Assembly (NCBI GenBank): GCA_024642335.1
Contig: JAHEBH010000013.1
Coordinates: 1-56,251, forward strand
Source: Erythrobacter sp.
Lineage (GTDB): Bacteria > Pseudomonadota > Alphaproteobacteria > Sphingomonadales > Sphingomonadaceae
DNA length: 56,251 bases
Reading direction: 5' to 3'
Below are positions 9,801 through 18,285 of this stretch, one piece after another. The position numbers and the translations under genes are program-made. The notes beneath the pieces are model-generated. The model was given only the letters and a program-made list of their open reading frames with translations. It had not been told where the DNA came from and searched no databases. Each line of letters opens with the position of its first letter. Within the stretch, counting starts at the first letter, position 1.

Positions 9801-9977
9801 TTCGATCTGCAAGGTACGGAAACGCAGGTCTATCTGTCGATCAACAATCTGCTCGACAAGGATCCGCCTGTGATCCCGAACTACAGCTTCTTCACAGCTG
9901 CGGCTGGCCAGACAAATACTGCGCTGCATGACGTGCTGGGTCGCCGTTACACGCTTGGTCTGCGGATCAAGATGTAA
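6849..9977 (+). CDS. TonB-dependent outer-membrane receptor, large
   Basis: This 1042-residue protein starts at the ATG at 6849, eight or so bases after GGGGAGGAA. An open frame reaches upstream to 6756, but without a ribosome site. A signal peptide ends at about Ala37-Gln38 (NAVMAQ). An acidic stretch (DTEEEEED) follows, then a TonB box DTIFITGTR and a plug with NLRGLGTNRTLTLLNGRR and GGASAAYGTDAVAGV. The long barrel fits the large sphingomonad/Caulobacter-type receptors. The C-terminus is LGLRIKM, so the last residue is Met and not the usual aromatic. It lies between two sulfatases and diverges from lysR, so it may import a sulfated compound. A hairpin follows the stop. Confidence 0.93.
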   Translation: MSLMKSGARLSARNTRSWMACGASALAMVLSSNAVMAQDTEEEEEDTIFITGTRLAVPSGMETAVPVTAINEEEIDNLDPGTLIQAMNVLPIFINNDTPNSNAGFFGRSGTGNLNLRGLGTNRTLTLLNGRRLAPTTAFGGADVNLIPSAMLRGVENVTGGASAAYGTDAVAGVTNFLLDTGFTGLELNIQGGITERGDGENYEASLAYGTPFAGGRGHFLVAGEVNGMEPIWNYKGRNWYQSFGPIDTDGDGLFEAVPGVKSSRVSFDGIISAGGGFAFNGYEFDGNGGLSPFVLGGAANGAVGGFDARSAGGSGDDINCGEICNVWPDTDRYSIFAYADYEVTDNLLFFAQYTRGYSHLYENATPRGSGVGFPTTFTIFRDNFFLARDYPAVNQAMIDQNIASFSLRKMCSVEDCGNLYYEEWSTQNVGTVGFEAEIDNDGGFFDQWQVDGYYQYGHSRKKWDQFGFRVDRIHAALDAVDDGTGNPVCRVTAFGSTDFPGCEPLNLFGAGAASAAAVDYVTGFEPGVNITTPLFFADTGFDLGITDSYTSTAAKRALTTFKQHFAELSFAGNVFDLPAGPVSLAFGGSYRKDSIYQINRDPANQSSNHETGHPVLCSGESPGLRGVPGGECANTVATQYSKVSNIQGSADVKELFAETLLPVFETGTGQRMGINLAGRWADYEGSGTIWSYKGGVELQLVEGLRLRGTYSRDVRAANLNERYNKTGGVGNFVDPRITAADTTACQATAPSGTNCTNTYQVTTFSGGNPNVSPEEADTWTAGVVFQPEFLPGFSASVDWFSVDISGAIGQVGLAEVGRRCYEDQDAEFCALITENPSATTPAGGYPLVVLAGDQYVNVARSTVEGIDAEIGYNTGVNIFGGDESISVRAFGTWLLERANTGAATAGNNFMPVTTEFSGYGSFPKFRGTGFITYNNGPFNVNFTGRLLGSSQVNNLDITPLPTYPLEDNKIPSVFYLDARLNYDFDLQGTETQVYLSINNLLDKDPPVIPNYSFFTAAAGQTNTALHDVLGRRYTLGLRIKM

Positions 9978-9987
9978 CGCCAGAAGT

Positions 9988-10022
9988 CCAAACGGGGGAA
10001 GAATTGTCCTTCCCCCGGTTGG
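9988..10022 (+). terminator. Hairpin after the TonB receptor gene
   Basis: A 14-bp stem (9988-10001 with 10009-10022, one mismatch) containing CGGGGGAAG/CTTCCCCCG closes on a 7-base loop, 10 bases after the stop codon. No good U run follows, so it may be a partial terminator or an mRNA 3'-end stabiliser. Confidence 0.55.
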
Positions 10023-10075
10023 ATTTGAACGTGACAAAAGTGAAAGTTACGCAGCGTCCTCAGCTGTGTAGCCTT

Positions 10076-10115
10076 GGCAGGACCGGTGACCCACCACCAA
10101 CTCACCGGTCCTGCC
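10076..10115. promoter_or_regulatory. Perfect 14-bp inverted repeat upstream of the second sulfatase
   Basis: GGCAGGACCGGTGA (10076-10089) and its exact complement (10102-10115) flank a 12-base loop. The structure ends 28 bases before the GTG start of the sulfatase and has no U tract. It could be a second terminator, a processing or stability hairpin between receptor and sulfatase, or an operator. The sequence does not decide between these. Confidence 0.5.
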
Positions 10116-10143
10116 CTCCCATTCAAGGACGGGAACTATTTCT

Positions 10144-11574
10144 GTGACAGAAAAGACGACATCAGCAGGCTTTACACGCCGTGATGCCATGGCCGGTGCA
10201 ATTGGTACGGCAGCCCTTGCGGTTGCCATTCCGGGCCTGGCCCATACCCCCGGTCGCAAACCCAACTTCCTGTTCATCATGGCCGACGATCTGGGATATG
10301 CCGACCTGTCCTGTTACGGCAGGCAGGAATATCGGACCCCCGTGCTGGACAGCCTTGCCGCACAGGGTATGAAATTCACCCACGGCTATGCCAATTCGGC
10401 GGTCTGTTCCTCGACGCGCGTCGGCCTGATCACGGGGCGGTACCAGTACCGCTTGCCCGTCGGCCTGGAAGAGCCGTTGGAGAACCCGGACCTGGGCATG
10501 GAGCCCGGCTATCCCACGCTACCCTCGCTGCTCAAGGAACAGGGCTATCACACCGCGCTGGTCGGCAAATGGCACCTTGGCCAACTCCCCAATTTCGGCC
10601 CCCTCAAGAGCGGTTATGACGAGTTCTGGGGCAATCGCGGCGGCGGCGTCGATTATTACACACACCGCGTTGCCGGCAATGAAGACCTGTGGGATGGCGA
10701 AGTGCAGATCGAGGAGGTCGGCTATTACACCGATCTTCTAGCCGATCGCTCGATCCAGTTCCTCGATGACCGTGCGCGGGATCCCGCCAAGCCCTGGCTG
10801 CTGTCGCTCCATTTCACCGCACCGCACTGGCCATGGGAAGCCAATGACGCGCTGGGCCGGAGCGAAAGCGCTCGCCTGGCCGAACTGCCTTCGAGCAGTG
10901 ACCTCGACATCGTGCATTTCGATGGCGGGACCATGGATACCTATGCCGGCATGGTGACGAGCCTCGATGCGAATATCGGCCGTATCCTCAACCGCCTGGC
11001 AGAGCTCGGGATGGAGCAGGACACCGTCGTCGTCTTCACCAGCGACAACGGCGGCGAACGCTTCAGCAATACCTGGCCCTTCACCGGCAAGAAGACAGAG
11101 TTGCTGGAAGGCGGCATTCGCGTACCCTTCATCGTCAAATGGCCAGGGCTGACCGCGCCGGGCTCCGAAAGCGATGTCCCGGGCATGTCGATGGACTTCC
11201 TGCCCACCTTCCTTGCCGCTGCAGGCGGTTCAGCACCCGCTGCTACACCCTTTGACGGAATAGACCTGCGCCCGGCCTTTGCGGGTCGCCCCATGCCGGA
11301 ACGCACGATGTACTGGCGTTACTGGTCGAAGGACCAGAAGGCCGTGCGTCGCGGGCGCTACAAATATCTCAAGATCAACGAGAACGAGTTCCTGTTCGAC
11401 GTGATTGCCGACCCGCTGGAACGCGGCAATCTGAAGGACCGCATGCCTGAAATCTTCGCCGAGCTGAAACAGGCGCATGCCGACTGGAATGCGCAAATGC
11501 TCTTCGATCCCAACGCCCGCAGCTATGGCTTCGAGCCGCGCATGCTGGCCGATCATTACGACTGGGAAAGTTAG
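10144..11574 (+). CDS. Sulfatase with Tat signal (exported paralogue)
   Basis: This 476-residue protein starts with GTG; the next in-frame Met would cut away the signal. The N-terminus has a twin-arginine motif (T11-R12-R13-D-A-M16), a hydrophobic core and a cut near LAHT (32-35), so it should be exported folded by Tat. Sulfatase landmarks are IMADDLGYADL (D48, D49), the formylglycine core C88-S-S-T-R92, GKWHLG and TSDNGGERF. The core has Ser at the position that is normally Pro or Ala (CxPxR), which is unusual. It is very similar over its length to the cytosolic sulfatase at 4451. It lies downstream of the TonB receptor on the same strand, separated by two hairpins. It probably desulfates an imported compound in the periplasm; the substrate is unknown. 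Confidence 0.92.
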   Translation: MTEKTTSAGFTRRDAMAGAIGTAALAVAIPGLAHTPGRKPNFLFIMADDLGYADLSCYGRQEYRTPVLDSLAAQGMKFTHGYANSAVCSSTRVGLITGRYQYRLPVGLEEPLENPDLGMEPGYPTLPSLLKEQGYHTALVGKWHLGQLPNFGPLKSGYDEFWGNRGGGVDYYTHRVAGNEDLWDGEVQIEEVGYYTDLLADRSIQFLDDRARDPAKPWLLSLHFTAPHWPWEANDALGRSESARLAELPSSSDLDIVHFDGGTMDTYAGMVTSLDANIGRILNRLAELGMEQDTVVVFTSDNGGERFSNTWPFTGKKTELLEGGIRVPFIVKWPGLTAPGSESDVPGMSMDFLPTFLAAAGGSAPAATPFDGIDLRPAFAGRPMPERTMYWRYWSKDQKAVRRGRYKYLKINENEFLFDVIADPLERGNLKDRMPEIFAELKQAHADWNAQMLFDPNARSYGFEPRMLADHYDWES

Positions 11575-11616
11575 AACTACGACAGAACTACCGTCGTTTC
11601 CTTGGGGAGGGGGGAC

Positions 11617-11649
11617 CAGGCGGGTCGGGAAACCGGCCCGCCTGTTTCT
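11617..11649 (+). terminator. Rho-independent terminator after the second sulfatase
   Basis: A 12-bp stem (11617-11628 with 11633-11644, one G-U pair) closes on a GAAA tetraloop and is followed at once by TTTCT. It lies between the convergent sulfatase and MFS genes and reads best on the plus strand. Confidence 0.85.
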
Positions 11650-13024
11650 ATTCGGCCGGAGCCCTTTGCATGGCCACACCGCCGATCATCCCGCGATTGA
11701 CCACCCCCAGTACCATGATCAGCGCGGCGATGATCAGCGCCGGTACCGCCGCTGCAAGCATGATCACCTCAAGCTGCAATGACGCCGCCAATGCCATGCC
11801 GCCAAGCGCGGGGAACACCACGCCGCCAAAGCGGCCCATCGCCCCTGCCCAGCCGATGCCGCTGCTGCGCATCTCGGGCGGGTACCCCAGCGTGGCGAGG
11901 TTGTTGATACCTGTCTGTCCGCCGACCTGGCAGAAGTTCCACACGATCAGCGCCGCGATCAGCGCGACGGAAACCTGCGCATCGACATAGCCGATCAAGA
12001 CAATCGCCAGGGCATCGACCACGAAATAGACCGCCATCACCCTGTAGGGGTTCATCCGGTCCATCAGCCAGCCCATGCACAGCGTGCCGATCGCACCACC
12101 GAAATAGCCGATGATCATGTAATAGGCGAAGTCGGTCAGCGACACGCCGCGCATTTCCAGCATGAATGTCGCCAGCCAGTTCGCCAGCAGCGCAATATTG
12201 CCCAGTGAGAAGAAGCAGATCGCAAAGAGCAGGATGGTCTGCACGCGGAAACGCTTGTTGAACATGGCCAGCGGCCCCGCCTTTTCCACCTCGGCCTGGT
12301 CGCCCATGTGGAATAGCTCGTTCCCGTGCAGGACAACGCTGTCATCCAGCTTGCGCAGCGCGCGCGGAATACGCGGGTCCTTGGGATCGCGGTTGACGCG
12401 GAAGGCCACGCTTTCGGGGATCATCAGAAGCAGGGCCACGGCGACCAGCGGGACTATACCGCCAATGATGAAGAATATCTGCCAGCCGTAATCGTCGAGC
12501 AATAGTGTGACCATGAAGCCGCTGCCGAGGTTCCCGCCCGAGAAGCACACCAGCGCAATCGACATGAACAGGGCACGGCGACGCTTGGGCGTGGCCTCGG
12601 AAATGATCGCCAGGCCAACTGGCAGCATGGCGGAAAAGAATATCCCGGCAATTCCGCGCAGGATTGCGAGCATGGTAAAACCGTCCGCCCAGGCGGCCCA
12701 CAATGTCAGCGAACCGAACATCAGCAGGCACAAGCCGAGCACCGGCTTGCGGCCGATGCGATCGGCCAGCGGCGGGATGATGATCGCACCCACCAGCATG
12801 CCCCATTGCTGGTAGGTCACAACGGGGCGCATATCGACCGATTCCCCGCCCAGCCCTTCGGCAATGGCGGGCAATATCTTGCCGAGGAAATACATGTCGA
12901 ATCCGTCCATGAAGAGGACGATCGAACAGATCACCAACGTGAAGATCTCCCGCCAGCCAATCGGGCGGTCATCGATAAAGGCGGCAACGTCGAAACGCGT
13001 TCCCGCAGCGGCACTTGCGGCCAT
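11648..13024 (-). CDS. MFS transporter, aromatic acid:H+ symporter-like
   Basis: This 458-residue protein has twelve predicted membrane segments. The opening REIFTLVICSIVLFMDGFDM is characteristic of the AAHS/sugar-porter branch (DGFD in helix 1), and the loop 2-3 motif is LADRIGRKPVLGL. AAHS members carry aromatic or other organic acids into the cell with protons. The ATG is preceded by GGGAGGGG at five bases. The gene converges with the second sulfatase and shares the terminator region. Close to two sulfatases and a TonB receptor, it is a good candidate for moving the desulfated product across the inner membrane, but that link is inference. No regulator lies directly beside it. Confidence 0.88.
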   Translation of the reverse strand: MAASAAAGTRFDVAAFIDDRPIGWREIFTLVICSIVLFMDGFDMYFLGKILPAIAEGLGGESVDMRPVVTYQQWGMLVGAIIIPPLADRIGRKPVLGLCLLMFGSLTLWAAWADGFTMLAILRGIAGIFFSAMLPVGLAIISEATPKRRRALFMSIALVCFSGGNLGSGFMVTLLLDDYGWQIFFIIGGIVPLVAVALLLMIPESVAFRVNRDPKDPRIPRALRKLDDSVVLHGNELFHMGDQAEVEKAGPLAMFNKRFRVQTILLFAICFFSLGNIALLANWLATFMLEMRGVSLTDFAYYMIIGYFGGAIGTLCMGWLMDRMNPYRVMAVYFVVDALAIVLIGYVDAQVSVALIAALIVWNFCQVGGQTGINNLATLGYPPEMRSSGIGWAGAMGRFGGVVFPALGGMALAASLQLEVIMLAAAVPALIIAALIMVLGVVNRGMIGGVAMQRAPAE

Positions 13025-13128
13025 GCATCCCCTCCCAGGGCAAATCCTGTCCCGGGAGAGTGGCGATGACCCTCGCCCGCGTCAATGCGCGGTGTGTATC
13101 AAACTGTGGCTGAAGCCGGGTTGGAAGG

Positions 13129-14508
13129 TCAGGCCGCGGCGGCCTGACGCTCCTCGATCTCGCGATTGAGCATTTCTGCCAGCGTAAAGGCCAGCTCCAG
13201 CGACTGCGCGGCATTGAGGCGCGGATCGCAATGCGTGTGATAGCGATCGGCCAGGCCGGCATCGGTAATGGCTACCGCACCGCCAGTGCATTCGGTCACG
13301 TCCTGTCCGGTCATTTCCACGTGGATACCGCCCGCATGGGTACCTTCTGCACGGTGGACCGCGAAGAAGCCCTTCACCTCCGTCATGATGCGATCGAAGG
13401 GACGCGTCTTGTATCCGCTGTCTGCCTTGATGACGTTGCCGTGCATCGGGTCGCAGCTCCACACCACGGGGTGGCCTTCCTTCTGCACAGCGCGGACCAG
13501 CGGCGGCAGTCCGGCTTCCACCTTGTCATGCCCGAAACGCGCAATCAGCGTCATCCGGCCCGCCTCACGTGAGGGATTGAGGATATCGAGCATGCGCAAC
13601 AGCGCGTCGGGCTCCAGGCTGGGGCCGCACTTCATGCCAATGGGATTGTTGATGCCGCGCATGTATTCGACATGGGCCGAATCCTCGAACCGCGTACGAT
13701 CACCGATCCACAGCATGTGGGCGGAACAGTCATACCATTCGCCGGTCAGCGAATCCTGGCGGGTAAGCGCCTGCTCATAGGGCAGCAACAGCGCTTCATG
13801 GCTGGTGTAGAGGCTGGCCATCTTGAGCTGCGGCTGGTCTTCGATGTCGATGCCGCAGGCTTCCATGAAGTCCAGCGCCTCGCCGATGCGGTCGGCAATC
13901 GACTTGTACTGGTCGGCCCATCCGCTGCGACCCATGAAATCCAGCGTCCACTGGTGCACCTGCCGCAGGTTGGCATAGCCACCTGTGGTGAAGGCACGCA
14001 GCAGGTTCAGCGTGGCCGATGCCTGGCTGTAGGCACGCAGCATGCGCTGCGGATCATTGCGGCGGTTCTCCGCGCCGAATTCGATCCCGTTGATGATGTC
14101 GCCGAAATAGCTCGGCAATTCGACACCATCCTGCGTTTCGGTAGGCGCGCTGCGCGGCTTGGCGAACTGGCCGGCCATGCGGGCGACCTTCACCACCGGC
14201 ATCTTGCTGGCATAGGTCAGCGTAGCGGCCATCTGCAGGATCACACGCAGCGTGTCACGAATGTTGGTGGCGTTGAACTCGGCAAAACTCTCGGCACAAT
14301 CGCCGCCCTGCAGCAGGAAGGCCTTGCCTGCCGTGACATCGGCCAGCTTGCTCTTCAGCGCACGCGCTTCCCCTGCAAAGACGAGCGGCGGAAGGCCGGC
14401 GAGCATGTCTTCTGCCGCCTGCAATTCGCTGGCGTCTTCATAGCGGGGCAGGTGCTTCGCTACGAATTTGTCCTGCTTCCAGCTATCTGGGGTCCAGTTC
14501 TGTGCCAC
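13129..14508 (-). CDS. aroG: 3-deoxy-7-phosphoheptulonate (DAHP) synthase, type II
   Basis: This protein of about 459 residues condenses phosphoenolpyruvate and erythrose 4-phosphate in the first step of the shikimate pathway, in the cytosol. It matches the type II (plant/actinobacterial) form: QNWTPDSW at the N-terminus, [27 protein letters not shown], and WSCDPMHGN near the C-terminal metal site. I place the start at the GTG (14506-14508), which gives the usual [10 protein letters not shown] beginning; a TTG three codons upstream (14517) is also open. The gene stands alone, and no other aromatic-pathway gene is near. No leader peptide or attenuator was recognised in the 140 bases upstream. 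Confidence 0.94.
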   Translation of the reverse strand: MAQNWTPDSWKQDKFVAKHLPRYEDASELQAAEDMLAGLPPLVFAGEARALKSKLADVTAGKAFLLQGGDCAESFAEFNATNIRDTLRVILQMAATLTYASKMPVVKVARMAGQFAKPRSAPTETQDGVELPSYFGDIINGIEFGAENRRNDPQRMLRAYSQASATLNLLRAFTTGGYANLRQVHQWTLDFMGRSGWADQYKSIADRIGEALDFMEACGIDIEDQPQLKMASLYTSHEALLLPYEQALTRQDSLTGEWYDCSAHMLWIGDRTRFEDSAHVEYMRGINNPIGMKCGPSLEPDALLRMLDILNPSREAGRMTLIARFGHDKVEAGLPPLVRAVQKEGHPVVWSCDPMHGNVIKADSGYKTRPFDRIMTEVKGFFAVHRAEGTHAGGIHVEMTGQDVTECTGGAVAITDAGLADRYHTHCDPRLNAAQSLELAFTLAEMLNREIEERQAAAA

Positions 14509-14648
14509 TTTATGCAATCCAAATAGGACGTTGTGCCGGACAAATTCCGACTCCTACGCCTCAAGTTCAAGGGAAAGAGGCATCTAACCCCGAGTCGCAG
14601 CAGGTGCAAAGGTTACTTTGGTTATAGTTGCGTGCTCAACCAAGCTGC

Positions 14649-17573
14649 TCAAATCCCTTCTGGTAGCACCACCAGCTTGAATCCGCCGTGGTCCGCCAGA
14701 TAACGCGCGGCGAGCGCCCTTATCTCTTCGGCGCTCGTATTGACGTAATCGGCCGCGAGGCTGGGCAGGTTGGCGATGCGCAAGGGATCGAAACCGCCGC
14801 CTTCCATCTGGTTGAGCCAGAAGGTATGACCAGTTTGCGCCCGGAAGATACTTTGCCGCACCGGTTCGATCACACGGTCCAGCTCGTCCGGGGTCGGGCC
14901 GGCATTGGCAAGATCCTGCACGATCATGGCAGCTTCGCCGAAGAAGCTATCGATCTCCTCCGGCGGAAGCTGCACCAAAGCCATCAGGTAACCTCCGCTG
15001 TCAATGTCGAGCGGCCAGTTGGAGGTCGCAAAGGGTGAATAGGCCGTACCCGATCTCTCGCGCAATCCGTCCAGCAGGCGGTTGGCGACAATCTGCGCCA
15101 ACAGCTCCAGCTTGCGCGCCTGCGGAAGGCCAGCCGAACCTCCACCGGTAGGCCAGGCGATCACGGCTGCCGCCTGCTCCGCCTCGCCATGGTGCCTCAG
15201 AACTACAGGCTGCGCATTGGCACCCGGAAAGCCGACCGGCTGCTTCCATATCTCCGCCGGAACATCTTCGCGCAGGCGCAAGGCCCCGAAGGTGCGGCTG
15301 AGAGCTTCAATGGTCGGCTCGTAATCGATGTCGCCAAAGATCGCGACCTCCACCTGCCCTTGCGACAGGAGGCGCGACCAGACGCGGCGGAAATCACTCG
15401 CCGTGGCATTGCGCAACTGTTCGGGCGTGGGAAGTGCATAGCGGCTATCCCGATCGCGCAAGAGGTAGTCCAGCTCGCGCGTGAGCACGCCGTTGGGATC
15501 GCCATTGTAGGAATCATAGCTCAACAAGGCGCTGGCCTTGGCACGTTCGACCGGTGCGACATCCCAGCGTGGGAAGGCAAGCTTGGCGGCGAAGAGATAG
15601 AGCTGGTCCGCCAGGTCCTCCGCACGGGTAATCCCCTGAAACTCGAAGGCCCCCTCGCCAATGGAGAAATCGAAAGTCATCTTGCGGCCGGCAGCAATGC
15701 GATCGAGCTCGTTCTGATCCAATGGACCGATGCCCGAAGTGACCAGCGCCCTGCGGCCCAGATCGGCATAGACGCCCTCGTCCTCGGCAAATCCGCGCCA
15801 CCCTGCGCCGAAACGCACGCGCACGGTCACCCGGCCCGGTTCATTGTCGCTGTCGCGCAGGATGGCGCGCACCCCGTTGGCAAAGGTGAGCTTTTCGGTG
15901 CTGCCCGCCAGGCCGGGGCCGAGCGGTTCGCGGATCACCGGGTAGGTAGGATCGCCGATGGGGGGCAGTTCGTCGAAACTCACACGCTCGCCGTCGTTGC
16001 GCCCTTGGCCATTCGCTGAAACCGGGGCGAGCAAGGCAGCGCGCAGGTCTTCGGACGTGGCCTCACCCATCTCCGGCGTCATCATGATTGCGCGGATCAC
16101 ATTGCCGCTGAACAGGCTGCGCGTGTGCTCAAGTATCGTATCCGGCGTGAAGCGTTCGCGCATCCCGCGAAAGACGCTGAGGAAGGTTTCGGGAGCTGCC
16201 ACCGCCTCGCGAATATCGACGGCATTAACGAGGTTATTCGCCAGTTGCGATCCGGCCTGGATCTGCTCCTGTCCGACCATGTCGACAAAGGCGATGTCGA
16301 ACTGCGATACCGCCCGTTCGATCTCCTCCTCCGCGGGCGGTTCAGCCAGTGCACCGGCGATGACGGAACGCACATCGGCCAGCGCGGACTCCCAGTCATC
16401 GGTAAGCGGAGTGAAGGAGACGTAGGTCCCGTCTGTACTGCGGCTGACCTTTTCCTGCTCGACCAGTGCGAAGAGATAGTTCGCTCCTGCCCTCGCCTGC
16501 TCCTCCAGCCGCCGGTTGATGATCGCCTGCGCCACGGCATCGATCAACAGGCCGCGGTTGTATTCCAGATTGTCGACCACCTCTACCCAAGGGCGCAATA
16601 CGGCATAGGTCAGGTTCCGCGGTTGTCCGGGCTCGACGATCACGCGCGCCTCTCCCACCGGGTTGGAAGGATCGGCCCCTGCGGGCATCTGCGGATCGCC
16701 AAAATCGGGTTCGGGCGTTACCTCGCCGGGCACCTGCCAATCGGCAAAGTTGCGTTCGACCAGAGCGGCCAGGACTTCCGGGCTGGCGTCGCCGACCATC
16801 ACGACCACTGTGTTTTCGGGGCGATACCAGCGCCTGTGGAAAGCGCGCACCGCTTGCGGGGTTGCACCCTGCAAGGTTTCGACCGTGCCGATAGTCGGCC
16901 GTTCGGCCAGCCGCTGGCCAGTGTAAAGCAGCTCGCGCGTGGCCATGGCGATGCGCATGTCCGGGCCGGATCTCTCGCGTCGTTCGGCCAGCACGATGGG
17001 TACATCCGCCGCCAGGTTCTCCGCCGACAGCGCAGGTTCCTGGATCATGCCGGTAAACAGGCGCATGCTTTCCTCCAGCGTGGCGCGATGGGCATTGGGC
17101 AGATCAAGCTGGTAGACGGTCTGCGTATCGCTGGTAATGGCATTGGTATCATTGCCGAAACCTGCACCAAGGCGCTGGAAATGGGCGATCGCCTCTCCCG
17201 GTCCGAAATGGCGGGATTCGCGAAAGGAGAGATGTTCGATCAGATGGGCAAAGCCCAGCTCGCTCTCATCCTCATGAAGTGACCCTGCGTCGATGCGCAC
17301 CCGCAGCGAGACCTGACAGGGCGGCACGCCGTTCTGCCGCACGGCATAGCGCACACCATTGGGCAGCTCGCCGAACAGCCATTGCTCGTCCACCGGTATG
17401 TCCGTGCCGCGATAGATCCACGGATCGTCGGGCCTGACGTATTGCGGAATGTCAGCCTCGCTGGCGACATCGACGGTGCAATATTCCTGCGCCAATGCGG
17501 GCGCGGGCAACAGGACAAGGGCGGGAAGAAATGCGCGGATTGCGCGCGATAGAAAGGTCATGATGCCTGCCAT
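14649..17573 (-). CDS. Periplasmic M16-family zinc peptidase (insulinase/pitrilysin type)
   Basis: This protein of about 974 residues has a signal peptide (FLPALVLLPAPALAQ, cut near 28-29) and a tandem pair of M16 domain sets. The first carries the inverted zinc motif H110-L-I-E-H114, with a likely third ligand at E197 (VLAER). The second half has no HxxEH and should be the inactive partner, with the family's RSGTAYSP and PEEIDSFFGEA-like segments. Length and layout match two-domain bacterial M16 enzymes. I start it at the ATG at 17571-17573, after AGAGG; an ATG four codons later is also possible. An open frame runs upstream to 18035, but only as a shadow of the nfu gene. It diverges from nfu across about 110 bases. 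Confidence 0.92.
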   Translation of the reverse strand: MAGIMTFLSRAIRAFLPALVLLPAPALAQEYCTVDVASEADIPQYVRPDDPWIYRGTDIPVDEQWLFGELPNGVRYAVRQNGVPPCQVSLRVRIDAGSLHEDESELGFAHLIEHLSFRESRHFGPGEAIAHFQRLGAGFGNDTNAITSDTQTVYQLDLPNAHRATLEESMRLFTGMIQEPALSAENLAADVPIVLAERRERSGPDMRIAMATRELLYTGQRLAERPTIGTVETLQGATPQAVRAFHRRWYRPENTVVVMVGDASPEVLAALVERNFADWQVPGEVTPEPDFGDPQMPAGADPSNPVGEARVIVEPGQPRNLTYAVLRPWVEVVDNLEYNRGLLIDAVAQAIINRRLEEQARAGANYLFALVEQEKVSRSTDGTYVSFTPLTDDWESALADVRSVIAGALAEPPAEEEIERAVSQFDIAFVDMVGQEQIQAGSQLANNLVNAVDIREAVAAPETFLSVFRGMRERFTPDTILEHTRSLFSGNVIRAIMMTPEMGEATSEDLRAALLAPVSANGQGRNDGERVSFDELPPIGDPTYPVIREPLGPGLAGSTEKLTFANGVRAILRDSDNEPGRVTVRVRFGAGWRGFAEDEGVYADLGRRALVTSGIGPLDQNELDRIAAGRKMTFDFSIGEGAFEFQGITRAEDLADQLYLFAAKLAFPRWDVAPVERAKASALLSYDSYNGDPNGVLTRELDYLLRDRDSRYALPTPEQLRNATASDFRRVWSRLLSQGQVEVAIFGDIDYEPTIEALSRTFGALRLREDVPAEIWKQPVGFPGANAQPVVLRHHGEAEQAAAVIAWPTGGGSAGLPQARKLELLAQIVANRLLDGLRERSGTAYSPFATSNWPLDIDSGGYLMALVQLPPEEIDSFFGEAAMIVQDLANAGPTPDELDRVIEPVRQSIFRAQTGHTFWLNQMEGGGFDPLRIANLPSLAADYVNTSAEEIRALAARYLADHGGFKLVVLPEGI

Positions 17574-17681
17574 AAGGCCTCTGAGGGATGAAGGCTTGGT
17601 GAATAGCGTGGCGAACGCATTTGTCGCCATGCAAATATTGCTTGCTTGAGATGCGGCGCTGCCAGCCCTACATCGACCATC

Positions 17682-18263
17682 ATGTTCATAGAAACCGAAA
17701 CCACGCCCAACCCGTCCACCCTCAAATTCCTGCCCGGTAAGAAGGTGATGCCGTCGGGCACACGCGACTTTGCTTCGCCCGAAGACGCAGAAGCCTCTCC
17801 GCTGGCGCAGGCCCTGTTCGATACGGGCGAAGTGACCGGCGTTTTCTTCGGCAGCGATTTCGTGTCGGTCACGGCAGCACCGGGCAGCGACTGGTCGGCC
17901 CTGAAGGCGCAAGTCGTCTCCGTACTGCTGGACCACTTCGTCAGCGAGGCTCCGTTGTTTGCTGGCGGCAATGCCAGCGGCTTTTCGGTTCCCGCCGAAG
18001 ATGACGATCTCATTTTCGAGGATGATCCCGCACAATCGGAAATCGTGGAGCAGATCAAGGAACTGCTGGAAACGCGCATCCGCCCTGCCGTGGCGGGCGA
18101 TGGCGGTGACATCCGCTATCGCGGTTTCAGGGACGGCGTCGTCTATCTGCAGATGCAGGGAGCGTGCTCAGGCTGCCCCAGCTCCACCGCCACGCTCAAG
18201 CATGGTATCGAAGGCCTGCTGAAGCACTATGTGCCAGAGGTGAGCGAAGTCCGCGCAGCCTGA
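17682..18263 (+). CDS. NifU-like Fe-S cluster scaffold / carrier (Nfu)
   Basis: This 193-residue protein begins MFIETETTPNPSTLKFLPGK, the hallmark of the N-terminal Nfu domain. It ends in the NifU C-terminal domain with the cluster-binding C-S-G-C (GACSGCPSSTATLKHGIE). Such proteins carry 4Fe-4S clusters to target enzymes in the cytosol. The gene lies 22 bases before the RutE-like gene, and tsaB and rimI follow on the same strand, an order often seen in alphaproteobacteria. MiaB, an Fe-S enzyme, is encoded 3.5 kb downstream. The start is the ATG that gives the conserved N-terminus; the frame extends 12 codons upstream without support. Confidence 0.94.
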   Translation: MFIETETTPNPSTLKFLPGKKVMPSGTRDFASPEDAEASPLAQALFDTGEVTGVFFGSDFVSVTAAPGSDWSALKAQVVSVLLDHFVSEAPLFAGGNASGFSVPAEDDDLIFEDDPAQSEIVEQIKELLETRIRPAVAGDGGDIRYRGFRDGVVYLQMQGACSGCPSSTATLKHGIEGLLKHYVPEVSEVRAA

Positions 18264-18285
18264 CGACCGCGAGGGGAAAGACAAG

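Noticed and set aside
17574-18035. N-terminal extension of the M16 peptidase
   Set aside because: It is antisense to the nfu gene and precedes a clear signal peptide, so the start is placed at 17573.
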